Virus record (IMG/VR): IMGVR_UViG_3300037963_001436 | Coordinates: 1 to 28,908 of that record | Source of the DNA: a virus | Length of the DNA: 28,908 bases | Strand: one strand, 5' to 3' | In this document: piece by piece, positions 15,611 through 25,244 of the stretch | Layout of the letters: every line of letters starts with the position of its first letter | Position numbering within the stretch: position 1 is the first letter of the stretch | The notes under the pieces: model-generated | Seen by the model: the letters and a program-made list of their open reading frames with translations, nothing else | What the model was told of the DNA's origin: nothing | The model's database searches: none | Program-made: the position numbers and the translations under genes

Positions 15611-16522
15611 ATGTCTAGGGCTTTAGATTCACTTAATAGTATTTTAAAATACAGACAAGCTAGAGAGCAACAAAAAATAGATAGATCTTTAGCATTGTTA
15701 GATTTAGGAACTAGATTAAAACAACAACAATACGATAGAGAAGAGCAATTGCAAAGAATGGAAATTGCTAGGGAAAGAGAAAGAGACAATGATGAAATAA
15801 GAGAATTTCAAAAAAAATCTTTAGATCCAGAATTATCAAAAATGAAAAAAGAAAAAGCTGCTATTGATTTAAAAATACAAAAAGTAGCTTTAGACAATGC
15901 TATTAGTAATAGAACAGAATCTAATGTTACTAAGTTTTTTACAGGAATAAGTAATCAGCATGCAATGACAGACTTAGCTAATGTAGCTAGAATAAAATCA
16001 CAATCAATAATTCCTTCACAAGTTTTTGATTATATAGAAAATAATTACACTGGAAAAGAAGATTTAGATGAATTAAAAACTAATATAAAAAATTTAGGTA
16101 CAAAAAAAGATAAAAAATTAATTAACGAATTTTATAAAAAACCTCAAAGTCAAGCAATTGTTAATTCAATAATAAAAGCTGAGGTAGCTAAAAGTTCAAC
16201 AGGCAATCCAGACTACAATAGTTTTTTAAGATTATTTGAAAATTTAGATAAAAGTTATTTTGCAAATCAAATTCCTTATATGAATAATTTAAAAGATCCA
16301 GTTATAAAACATAATGATAATAAAGATTTTTATTCTAATCAACAAAATAGAATAAGAATAGCTAATTCTATAGAGCAATTAAGTAAAAATCAAATAACAG
16401 AAGAATTAGAAGGTACATTAGAAGATGTTGTAATAGATCAACAAATAGAAGGTTATGTTCCTTTTGATATAAAACAACAATTATTGGAAGAAGGTTTTTC
16501 TAAAGAAGACGTAGGACTATAA
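15611..16522 (+). CDS. Helical internal virion protein candidate (303 aa)
   Basis: Not recognised. The ATG lies 2 nt after the preceding stop. Residues about 10-95 form a highly charged coiled coil (R-Q-A-R-E-Q-Q-K-I-D-R, M-E-I-A-R-E-R-E-R-D-N-D-E-I-R-E-F), with the remainder predicted helical and rich in Lys, Asn and Ile. There is no membrane segment. It sits between the gp14-like gene and the giant protein, the position occupied by gp15-type proteins in T7-like ejection blocks; that comparison rests on gene order alone. The next ATG follows after one base. Confidence 0.85.
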   Translation: MSRALDSLNSILKYRQAREQQKIDRSLALLDLGTRLKQQQYDREEQLQRMEIARERERDNDEIREFQKKSLDPELSKMKKEKAAIDLKIQKVALDNAISNRTESNVTKFFTGISNQHAMTDLANVARIKSQSIIPSQVFDYIENNYTGKEDLDELKTNIKNLGTKKDKKLINEFYKKPQSQAIVNSIIKAEVAKSSTGNPDYNSFLRLFENLDKSYFANQIPYMNNLKDPVIKHNDNKDFYSNQQNRIRIANSIEQLSKNQITEELEGTLEDVVIDQQIEGYVPFDIKQQLLEEGFSKEDVGL

Positions 16523-16523
16523 T

Positions 16524-19500
16524 ATGCCAATGTCAAATGCAGCTCTAGAAAGAGCTAAACAATTATTAAGACAACAAAATTCAAATCAATTAAATCCAAA
16601 TGCATCTCTTAACGTTTATGGAATATCTCAAACAAAACAAGATCAACAAAAAGAATTAACTCAAAGAGAATTATTTCAGCAAAGAAGAGAACAAGAAAAA
16701 CAATCTCTTTTACAATTAGAACAAAGTCTTAATCAACCACGAGAAATACCAACTGAACAAAACTTAGGAATACTAAGAAATGTAGGTGAATCTTTATATA
16801 AAGGTGTAGCTGCTGGTGGGTACGAACTTATCGAATCTGGGGGTTTCGGAGCACCCGGTTTAGCAGAAGCAGGTTTAGAAAGACTCACTGGTATTGATTT
16901 AGGTGTTCAAGAAACTGCTAGAAAATTTCAAGAAGAAGATAGATTTGCTAAGGTAATGGGAGGAGTAGGAACTGGTGCTGGTTATTTAATTGGAGCTCCA
17001 GTTAAAATAACTTCTGCTCTTTTAGGAAAAGGATCAGCTGCAATAGCATCTAAATTGTTTGGTATGCAAACTACATCAGCAGCTGTAAAGAATGTAACAA
17101 AAGCAGCTAACAAAGCATCTAAACTTTCTAAAAGCATGAAAAAACAACTTTCGGATGAAGTGTCTGATGTTGTTCAAAAAACTGCTTCATCTGTGGGTAT
17201 AAAAACATCTACAGCTAGTAATACATTTGCTGATTCATTTGCTAGAAATATTAATTCTAGAATAAGATTATTGCGATCATCTGGTCAAATTAATTCAGCT
17301 CAAGCAAAAGCTATGAGAGATATGGCTAATGTAGTTGGATTAAAAGGTGTACCAGTTAATACATTGCAAACTTTAGCTAAAAGAAGATTTGGAGAAGGTT
17401 ACGCTGGTAGGTTTATGGGAGAGTTTCTTGAAGATGCTTTTGTATTTTCTTTTGCAGATGGTTTAATGAGTGTTAGTAGGCAATCGCAAGAAATACTAAG
17501 AGGTGAATCTGATTCTTTAAAAGGTGGATTTAATATTTTTGATGAAAGTTTTTTAGAAGCAGGTAGCGTTGCTAGAGAGATGTTGTTTGGTTTTGCCGCT
17601 GGTACAGCAGTTAATGCTACAGCTGCTGCTTTTAAACCATTAAACAAAATGATGAAATCAAGAGTAGATTTTATTCAAGGAGTTAGAGGTTTATTAAATA
17701 AAAATGCTTACAAAGGAAAAGACTTAACATATCTTACTAGACAATTACTTCATTATGGTGAACAAAATAGATATAATAACTTTTCTACAAAAATGAATTT
17801 TACAAAAGATGGAGTAAAAGATTATATTGATTTGCATAAGTTTAAATTAGCTAATGGAAAATTATCTGAATCTAGATTAGAAAAACAATTAAGAGATGAA
17901 CTTGGTGATGACGCTGAAAAAGAAGCAGTAAAATGGTTGATGTCTAATAAAAAAACATATTCTAAAGAAATAATAAAAGAAGCAATAAGAGAAGGTGGTA
18001 AAAATTATAGAGTTTTATTTAGTAGAATGATGGCGACTGGATTTGCTATGTCTGGTACTCAAGGTTTACAAATGTATATAGACTCTGAAGGTGAATATGA
18101 GTTTAATGATCCTACTGATTTTATATCAAGTTTTATTATTGGTGGATTTACAATGAGGAGAGGTAATTTTGGTAGAATAGATATTGATACTAAAATCAAT
18201 AAATTAAGAGAAGGTTTAAGTCAATTAGGTATTAATTCTTCAAATACATTTTATTCCTCTACTTTATCTAAAGGCAATGAAAGATTTGGTGTTGGTTTAT
18301 TAAGAGATAACCCAGAACTAACAGATTATTTAAAAGAACAAGGTATTGTAAGTGACGATGATGAAACAATAACTAATTACGAATTTAAAGAAGGAGAGAA
18401 ATCTTTTTATAATTTTGATAAAGCAGTTCCTACAGATCCATATGGACAAAGGATGAATGTTTTAGCAGGGTTAATGAATACTGATTTTAATTATCATAGA
18501 ACATTAGATCAAATTACAGATAAACAAGCTTCTGAAATTATAAAATTACTAGAAGCTCAAGGTCTTAAAACTGTTGAAGATTTTGATAAAGCAATACAAG
18601 ATAGAGTTGATGAATCTACTCAGAGTATGGAAGAGTCTTTAGTTAATGTTTTAAAAAATATAACTAGATCAAACCATGAAGATCTTTCTTCTAGGGAAAA
18701 TAAAAATGGAATTACTATACCAGCAAATATAAAGATAAGTAATGAATTGCTTAAGAAAGCATCTAATGGAGAGTTTAAAGAATGGTTATCTGGTAAAGAA
18801 GGAAACGAAGCAGAAGAAGAATTATTAGATTCTATGAGAAGTTTAGAAACTGTTATAGCTGTTAGCGAAGGATTAGGTAAAGCTTCTTTTGATACATCTT
18901 TAAGTGTAAACAAAATTGAAAATGCAGAAACATTAAAATCTGTATATGACGTTATAAGAAAAGCAGAATCTATTATTGATGATAGTGTAGCAAATAAAGA
19001 TGGAAGAGTAGAATTTAAATTTACAGAATTAGAATCTTATATTGTTCCTATGATGAGAAATATAGGAAACAACAATACTAAAAAAATTATGAATGTATTG
19101 TCTGAAAAAAATATGGATTCAAAATTAACATCTTTATTTCTTGATGCTGGTATTTTAGTAAAAGAAGATGAAAAGATTAAACTTATAAATGATTATAAAG
19201 ATATTAACACATCTGAAGACGCTGGTAAAATTGATCTTGGTAAAATACATGGCATATTAAAAGCATTAGGCGAGTTTGAAATAACTCAAAATGCAAATCC
19301 AAACGTTGTAGAAAAAACACCTATTTCTAGTTTAAAAAATCAATTAGATACTTTAGGAGTTAAAGTTGATTTATTAAATAAAAAGAATATGGAATATATG
19401 TATCAATTAGTTTTAAATGATATAAACAAACTTAGATTAAAAAATTCTGTAGTAGATCCAGCGGATATAGATTTTATTATACAACAATCTGGCAATCCAA

Positions 19501-22500
19501 ATTTTAGTGTACCCGGTGTATTAGATGATAAAGGTATAAGAAATTTTGTTTTAAGAACTGTTGAAATACCAAGTGATTTAGATTTACAAAATAGATACAA
19601 TAATAAAATATTAAAAAGATTAGAAAAAGATTCTAAAGTTGTTAGTATTCTTAGTAATCCTATTCAATTAGATAAAGAGGATGCATTTTTATTAAGAAGA
19701 AAATTAAATATAATCTATACAAAAGATAGAACCAATGATAATAGAAAAATAGAAAGTCTATTTGAAATGATGACTAATACAAATTTAAATAGTGTTAAAA
19801 ATCAAATGCAAGAACACATATTAACTTTTGGAGATGAAGCAAGAATAGATGTTTTAAATATGTTAAATCAACAAAATATTATTAAGAGAAATGTTAATGG
19901 TGATTTAGAAATTGTAGAAAAAAATCTTACTATAGAAAAATTTGAATTAATAAGTAATAACATAGATAGAGCAGGTTTACCATCTGATGTAGTACAAGCA
20001 AAAATTGATGAAAGAAAAGAAATAAGAAGAAAATATATTAAAGATTCAAGTGATGTTATAGATGAGAAGAATGCTTCATTAAAATTAGATGATTTCTTTT
20101 TAAGATATAAATTTAAAAATACATTAGACGATGGAACAATTGATTACGCTGATTATTCTAATCAAGACAACATTGCTAAAAGAGATTTTTTTAATGAATT
20201 AATATTTGAAGATAATCCAAAAGCAATAGAAGGTCAAGAAGTAGAAGAGTTAAAAGTTATTAATAAAGATTCTATAAAAAGAATAACAGATAAAATAGTT
20301 TTTAAAAACATAGAGTATTCTAAACTTAATCAAGACCAAAAAGAAAAAGTACTACAAGACATACAACAGATAGCATTTGGAACTAAAGATAGGGTAGCGG
20401 TTAGAAAAATAAGTATTAGAAACAATGAACTATCTATTGATGATAACAAAGAACTTATGCAAAACAATCCTGTTCATAAGTATTTTAAATCGTTAGGGTT
20501 AGATTATGGTATATTTGACAATAGTGTTGTTTATACAGAATTTAATAGAAGTGGTAATTTAGTAGAAAAAACATACAATATTCTTCAAACAGAAAACGTA
20601 CCTAAACAATTAAGATCTAGGATAAAAGAAACTAGAGATAGGGTATTGAGAACTTTAGCAAAGAAAAATTTAAACAATAGCGATGTTGCATCTATGGAAC
20701 CTAATGATATAGGTGTAAAGAAATTAGATGTTTATGATGGCATGGATAGTATTTTAATAAATACAATTGACCAACAAAAAATAGTAGATGACTTTGATAG
20801 ATTTCATAAAGAACATATAGATAAAGTAGATAGCAGAACAAAAAAAATATTAAACAATATTAAAAAATCATTTGACGAAACAGACAGTATTTATAAATAC
20901 GATGATGAAAAAATAGAACACGCTACTAGGTTTTTAATATTTGAAGTAGGATTTAAAAGTAAAGAAAACGAATTATTTTATAGTATACTAGACGAAACTA
21001 GCCCAAGTAGAGTAGATAAATACATTAAAAGATTAAAGTTAATTACTACAAAAAACTTTGTTAGACCCACAGGTGAATATTTAGAATCTTTAAAAGAAGT
21101 TAGAAGAGCATTGTATGATAATCCAGATAAAGCAAAAGAAGATAGGATTATAAAATTAATTGATTCTAGAATTAAGAAAAAAGGACACAATGTTTTAATA
21201 TGGGATGATGAGGGTACGGAAACCATGTCTCAGATTATAAAAGATTTGAAAGAAGAATACCCTGAATATGAAGGAATTGATTTAGAAAATACTATAGGAA
21301 CCGCTCATGGGAAAGTTTCTGGTTTTGATAGTATTAGTTTTATTTCTAAAGATGCAATGTCTGAATATCATACATATATGGGTCACGATCCATCTTCTAG
21401 AAACCCGATTAAACCAGTTATATCCTCTCAAGGCAAAGAAAAAACATTATTGTATGGTAAGACATTGTTTGTTTACTCTCCCGCTCTAGATGGTTTCTTT
21501 GAAAACAATCCAACAGTAGATATATTATTAACTAAGTCAGGTGCAAAAGCATATGATGGTATAGACGATCCAACAAAAGATGATTCAAATGTTATTAAAA
21601 ATAAAAGGTGGTTTGAATTAAACGAAGGTTCGTATTCTAACTTAATTAAAACTATTGATATTGATGCTTTGGGTTTAAGACCACAAAAAGATGCAAACTT
21701 ATTATCTGGTAGTGTGTCTGATGCTGATTTTAATTACATGAATAACCTAGAACATGAAGCTGCCTTTTTAGAAATAGCAGATGAATTAGATTTAAATTTA
21801 GATTACATGAAACAAATTATGTATGATCCTTATAAATTAAATGCTTTTATGAGAACTAAAATGTCTGAGGGTAAGATACCAGAAGATTCTAGGGAAGGTG
21901 CTTTAAACAATTTAAGTAGTTTAATGTACTATTTAAAAATAAGTGAATCAGCAGATCCTAGAGATTATAGTACAAACCAAGTTCAAAAGTACCTAGCGCA
22001 AGAATATATAGATACTATTTTTTCAGACAGAAGAGCAATTGTAAATAGAATATATAAAGATGTAGAACCAGATTCTTATAGATACGGAGGTCAAGCTGAG
22101 TTAGTTGTATCTGGTAAAAGTCATTTAGGTGAAAATAAAAAAACAAGATTGTTACCAACTCTATTTAATAATTTAAATAAAATGGTAGTTAGAGGTCAGA
22201 TGATGCTACCTTTTAAAGAAAGAGATTCTAGGTTATCTGAGTTAGGAACTAAAAAAATAAGAATTGTTCAAAATGATAGAATATTAAAAGTAAACGAATT
22301 TGTAGAAGAGGTAAGTGACTTAATAGGTCTAGATAAACAATCTAAAGATATTCTTGACAGACTAGAAGAAGAGATAGAAACAGATGCTACGTTAGGAATC
22401 TTGCATGATAGAATAGAATCTATAGCAAAAGAAACAAATACAAGATATGAAATAGGAATTATATCTAGAAGAAATCCAAGAACAAGACCTAACGATATAA

Positions 22501-25244
22501 CGTTGTTGGGATTAAAAGGATTTTTAGACGAAGGACAGGGATTAGGTGTAGAAATAAATAGTTTTGATGTTGCTAATGTATATGAAGGTGATTACGATGC
22601 TGATAAGGTAGATTACTTTTTTGCTCACGATGATTATATGTTTGATTATATTAAAAGAAACCAAGCGTATTTTGTTCAAGGTATTGATCCTTCAGATTTA
22701 CAAGGAGATCCAACATTTACCTTTCAAATGGAATCTAGTGCCTCTAGAGATGCAGTATTATCTAAAATAGGTAGTTCTATATCTTACAAACAAGGTATAG
22801 GAATAGTTCAAAAAACTCCTAGAAAAATAAATTATTTACAAAACTTAGGTAATAATGAATATTTATTTGAACCTGACCAAAGAGAATTGTGGGATAATGA
22901 AGTAAGAAATAATCCAGTTACCGATGAACTTATTGGCCCTTCTATTTTATATAAAAGTGGTAAAAATGAATTTGTAACTATTGATACTGAAACTTTAGCT
23001 TATTTTCAAAGAGCAGCTTTAGAAGTTCAATACATTGTAGATGGATCTAATCAATTAAATCCAAACATTGCAGGGGATATATATGATTGGACAGATAACT
23101 TTTTGTTTCCTTCAAATTCAACATCAATATCTCCTAAACAAGCAAATGCTAAAGATCTAAAAGAGATAATAGAAAATGGTCAAACTGCTAATGGTAGTAG
23201 GGTAAGAATATTTCAAAAGTTTAAACTAGATAAAAACTCTAATAAATATAAAGTTACAGAAGATTTAAATGATGCTGATAAATTAATTATAAAAGAATTT
23301 TTAAATCAACAAAATAAATTATTAAATGCATTTGGCGATAAAACATATACTGAAGGGTCTCCAAGAAAATCTACTTTTTATGATTTATATAATGGAAGTA
23401 GAATATTTAGAGACTTTCATAAAAATATATATAGTGGATTAGACAAAGCATTAATATATAAAAGAAAATTTTTATCTAGTGGTGATAAAAAATATTTACA
23501 AAATTTATTAAAACCTGACAATAAAGCATTTGAGCGTATAGAATCAAACGTTCAAAATATATACGATGGTCAAGGTGGTGGTTATTTAGATAGAATGGCT
23601 GTTGCTATTGCTAAAAGTGAATTAATGGAAGATAAAAAGCAATACAATTTAGATATAGAAATATATACAGAAGTTGATAATTGGTTTAATTCATTATTAG
23701 GAGATGCTTCTGATGAAAATGGCGACTACAGAAGTGTTTCAAAGAAAAAAATATTAGAACCTTTTTTATCTAAAATAGATAATCAAATTAAATCTAAAGC
23801 TGATACTAGAGCAAAAAAAATAATTAAAGATACTCAACAATTTAATTCTTATATATCTACAATTAAAAGATTATCAAAGAAAAAACAATTTATTGAAAAA
23901 AGTTCTTATCATTGGAAATGGAAAAAACATAAAATGGATGCATTAGATTATGTTATAAATAAAATGCAAAATAATGTACAAGAAAAATATGGTAAGAATA
24001 TTAAAAAAATTAATCCACAAAATTTAAATTATAAAAAATATGTTTCTGTAGAAGATAGTGGTATAATAAAGTCTATTATTCACAAACATTCTTTAAATGC
24101 TTTTTTAAAAAAATATGGATCTGAATATGATAGTTGGACTGAAACATTAGGAGGTAAAGACAGTCAAGCAAGAATAGATTTGCAGGCTGTAAAAGATTTT
24201 AATGCTAAGATTATTGGTGGTAATACACTATTAGATGAATTAATTCCAAATAATAAAAATACAATTTTAGACAATGATATAATGTTTAAATTTATACAAC
24301 AACATGATACTGGAATTAGTAATGCGTGGGAATTAAGAGAAAAGTATTTACTTAATAAAGTAAGAGAACATGGAATTAATTTTTTATATGCATACATGGA
24401 ACCTATTAGAGACAATGAATCTATAGGTGTATTTAATAATAGGCCTGTTGCTATTCCTTATAAAGAATCAAAAAGATATTCTCATGGTATACAATTACTA
24501 ACAAAAATGGCTCAAGGAAATACAAAATTATTTAAAGATTTAAAAGAATTAAATGAACTCCCAGGCGTAGATTCTTCTGCTATGTTGCAAAATACAGCAT
24601 TTACAAATTTATTAGAAATATCACAAGCTAATGAACATTATAGAAGGTTTTTTGAAAAAGATACTGAATTAAGAGATTTAGCTAATCCTTTATTAGATAG
24701 GTATCCATTAATGGATTTTGGTAGACCAATGGAAAAAAGATTAAATACTAATAATGATTTTAAATGGTCTGCTCAAATGTTAGCATCTGATCCATTATCA
24801 ACTTTAAATAAATCTACTATAGAAGTTTATAGAAATTTTGCTGAAACATATACAGATAGAACAAATGAAGATTTTATAAAGTTTATTAACGATTTAAATG
24901 ATTTAGATGAATTTTCTGCAAGGCATGATTATGTTAATCCATCTAGATATATGCAAAAAAGATTATCTTTAGATGAGGGTTTTAGAAAATTAAGTAAAAA
25001 AAGTTTAGATGTAGTAGGAGCTGATGGTAAACCTACTAATATGCTAGATACAGAAAATTATTTAGGTAATAAGTTTTTTAAATTTAAACCTAAACTTGTA
25101 AAATCAGATCAAAAATTAATATCTATGTTAAAAAATATGAGAGAAATGAAGAACGAATTAAATAGAAGTGTAAGAGATAATCCTGTAAGAGATACAGGAT
25201 ATGAAACTTTTAGATTGTTAAAGGAGCAAAAAGATTGCCTATAA
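16524..25244 (+). CDS. Giant virion protein with candidate double-psi-barrel RNA polymerase core (2906 aa)
   Basis: Likely a packaged single-chain DNA-dependent RNA polymerase. Residues 1-75 are Gln-rich and helical. Residues about 80-180, 352-371 and 503-547 are glycine/alanine-rich and hydrophobic, as in ejected proteins. The key region is I-S-R-R-N-P-R-T-R-P at 1980-1989 and Y-E-G-D-Y-D-A-D-K-V-D at 2020-2030, with D2023, D2025 and D2027 placed like the metal-binding aspartates of beta-prime NADFDGD. DxDxD is also the form in crAss-like phage phi14:2 gp66 (DFDID, from memory). Residues 1595-1679 (H-G-K-V-S-G-F-D-S-I-S-F-I-S, later L-T-K-S-G-A-K) may be the lysine-bearing second barrel. About 880 residues follow the motif. 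It is longer than gp66 (about 2180 aa). CDS certain; polymerase activity inferred. Confidence 0.9.
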   Translation: MPMSNAALERAKQLLRQQNSNQLNPNASLNVYGISQTKQDQQKELTQRELFQQRREQEKQSLLQLEQSLNQPREIPTEQNLGILRNVGESLYKGVAAGGYELIESGGFGAPGLAEAGLERLTGIDLGVQETARKFQEEDRFAKVMGGVGTGAGYLIGAPVKITSALLGKGSAAIASKLFGMQTTSAAVKNVTKAANKASKLSKSMKKQLSDEVSDVVQKTASSVGIKTSTASNTFADSFARNINSRIRLLRSSGQINSAQAKAMRDMANVVGLKGVPVNTLQTLAKRRFGEGYAGRFMGEFLEDAFVFSFADGLMSVSRQSQEILRGESDSLKGGFNIFDESFLEAGSVAREMLFGFAAGTAVNATAAAFKPLNKMMKSRVDFIQGVRGLLNKNAYKGKDLTYLTRQLLHYGEQNRYNNFSTKMNFTKDGVKDYIDLHKFKLANGKLSESRLEKQLRDELGDDAEKEAVKWLMSNKKTYSKEIIKEAIREGGKNYRVLFSRMMATGFAMSGTQGLQMYIDSEGEYEFNDPTDFISSFIIGGFTMRRGNFGRIDIDTKINKLREGLSQLGINSSNTFYSSTLSKGNERFGVGLLRDNPELTDYLKEQGIVSDDDETITNYEFKEGEKSFYNFDKAVPTDPYGQRMNVLAGLMNTDFNYHRTLDQITDKQASEIIKLLEAQGLKTVEDFDKAIQDRVDESTQSMEESLVNVLKNITRSNHEDLSSRENKNGITIPANIKISNELLKKASNGEFKEWLSGKEGNEAEEELLDSMRSLETVIAVSEGLGKASFDTSLSVNKIENAETLKSVYDVIRKAESIIDDSVANKDGRVEFKFTELESYIVPMMRNIGNNNTKKIMNVLSEKNMDSKLTSLFLDAGILVKEDEKIKLINDYKDINTSEDAGKIDLGKIHGILKALGEFEITQNANPNVVEKTPISSLKNQLDTLGVKVDLLNKKNMEYMYQLVLNDINKLRLKNSVVDPADIDFIIQQSGNPNFSVPGVLDDKGIRNFVLRTVEIPSDLDLQNRYNNKILKRLEKDSKVVSILSNPIQLDKEDAFLLRRKLNIIYTKDRTNDNRKIESLFEMMTNTNLNSVKNQMQEHILTFGDEARIDVLNMLNQQNIIKRNVNGDLEIVEKNLTIEKFELISNNIDRAGLPSDVVQAKIDERKEIRRKYIKDSSDVIDEKNASLKLDDFFLRYKFKNTLDDGTIDYADYSNQDNIAKRDFFNELIFEDNPKAIEGQEVEELKVINKDSIKRITDKIVFKNIEYSKLNQDQKEKVLQDIQQIAFGTKDRVAVRKISIRNNELSIDDNKELMQNNPVHKYFKSLGLDYGIFDNSVVYTEFNRSGNLVEKTYNILQTENVPKQLRSRIKETRDRVLRTLAKKNLNNSDVASMEPNDIGVKKLDVYDGMDSILINTIDQQKIVDDFDRFHKEHIDKVDSRTKKILNNIKKSFDETDSIYKYDDEKIEHATRFLIFEVGFKSKENELFYSILDETSPSRVDKYIKRLKLITTKNFVRPTGEYLESLKEVRRALYDNPDKAKEDRIIKLIDSRIKKKGHNVLIWDDEGTETMSQIIKDLKEEYPEYEGIDLENTIGTAHGKVSGFDSISFISKDAMSEYHTYMGHDPSSRNPIKPVISSQGKEKTLLYGKTLFVYSPALDGFFENNPTVDILLTKSGAKAYDGIDDPTKDDSNVIKNKRWFELNEGSYSNLIKTIDIDALGLRPQKDANLLSGSVSDADFNYMNNLEHEAAFLEIADELDLNLDYMKQIMYDPYKLNAFMRTKMSEGKIPEDSREGALNNLSSLMYYLKISESADPRDYSTNQVQKYLAQEYIDTIFSDRRAIVNRIYKDVEPDSYRYGGQAELVVSGKSHLGENKKTRLLPTLFNNLNKMVVRGQMMLPFKERDSRLSELGTKKIRIVQNDRILKVNEFVEEVSDLIGLDKQSKDILDRLEEEIETDATLGILHDRIESIAKETNTRYEIGIISRRNPRTRPNDITLLGLKGFLDEGQGLGVEINSFDVANVYEGDYDADKVDYFFAHDDYMFDYIKRNQAYFVQGIDPSDLQGDPTFTFQMESSASRDAVLSKIGSSISYKQGIGIVQKTPRKINYLQNLGNNEYLFEPDQRELWDNEVRNNPVTDELIGPSILYKSGKNEFVTIDTETLAYFQRAALEVQYIVDGSNQLNPNIAGDIYDWTDNFLFPSNSTSISPKQANAKDLKEIIENGQTANGSRVRIFQKFKLDKNSNKYKVTEDLNDADKLIIKEFLNQQNKLLNAFGDKTYTEGSPRKSTFYDLYNGSRIFRDFHKNIYSGLDKALIYKRKFLSSGDKKYLQNLLKPDNKAFERIESNVQNIYDGQGGGYLDRMAVAIAKSELMEDKKQYNLDIEIYTEVDNWFNSLLGDASDENGDYRSVSKKKILEPFLSKIDNQIKSKADTRAKKIIKDTQQFNSYISTIKRLSKKKQFIEKSSYHWKWKKHKMDALDYVINKMQNNVQEKYGKNIKKINPQNLNYKKYVSVEDSGIIKSIIHKHSLNAFLKKYGSEYDSWTETLGGKDSQARIDLQAVKDFNAKIIGGNTLLDELIPNNKNTILDNDIMFKFIQQHDTGISNAWELREKYLLNKVREHGINFLYAYMEPIRDNESIGVFNNRPVAIPYKESKRYSHGIQLLTKMAQGNTKLFKDLKELNELPGVDSSAMLQNTAFTNLLEISQANEHYRRFFEKDTELRDLANPLLDRYPLMDFGRPMEKRLNTNNDFKWSAQMLASDPLSTLNKSTIEVYRNFAETYTDRTNEDFIKFINDLNDLDEFSARHDYVNPSRYMQKRLSLDEGFRKLSKKSLDVVGADGKPTNMLDTENYLGNKFFKFKPKLVKSDQKLISMLKNMREMKNELNRSVRDNPVRDTGYETFRLLKEQKDCL
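22461..22613 (+). other. Candidate RNA polymerase catalytic barrel, DYDAD motif
   Basis: Codons for residues 1980-2030 of the giant protein. An R-R-N-P element (1982-1985) is followed by a glycine/hydrophobic stretch (L-L-G-L-K-G-F, G-L-G-V-E-I-N) and then Y-E-G-D-Y-D-A-D at 22581-22604. The order and spacing parallel bacterial beta-prime, where N-R-x-P-x-L-H precedes N-A-D-F-D-G-D by about 35-40 residues. Confidence 0.62.
25221..25226 (+). promoter_or_regulatory. Shine-Dalgarno AAGGAG deciding a TTG start at 25235
   Basis: AAGGAG inside the last codons of the giant gene is 8 nt before TTG 25235. No ATG or GTG stands at this spacing, so the site supports a true TTG start. Confidence 0.65.

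Noticed and set aside
16524-25244. T7- or N4-type single-subunit RNA polymerase
   Set aside because: The palm-type motifs of that family were not seen, whereas the DxDxD barrel signature was.
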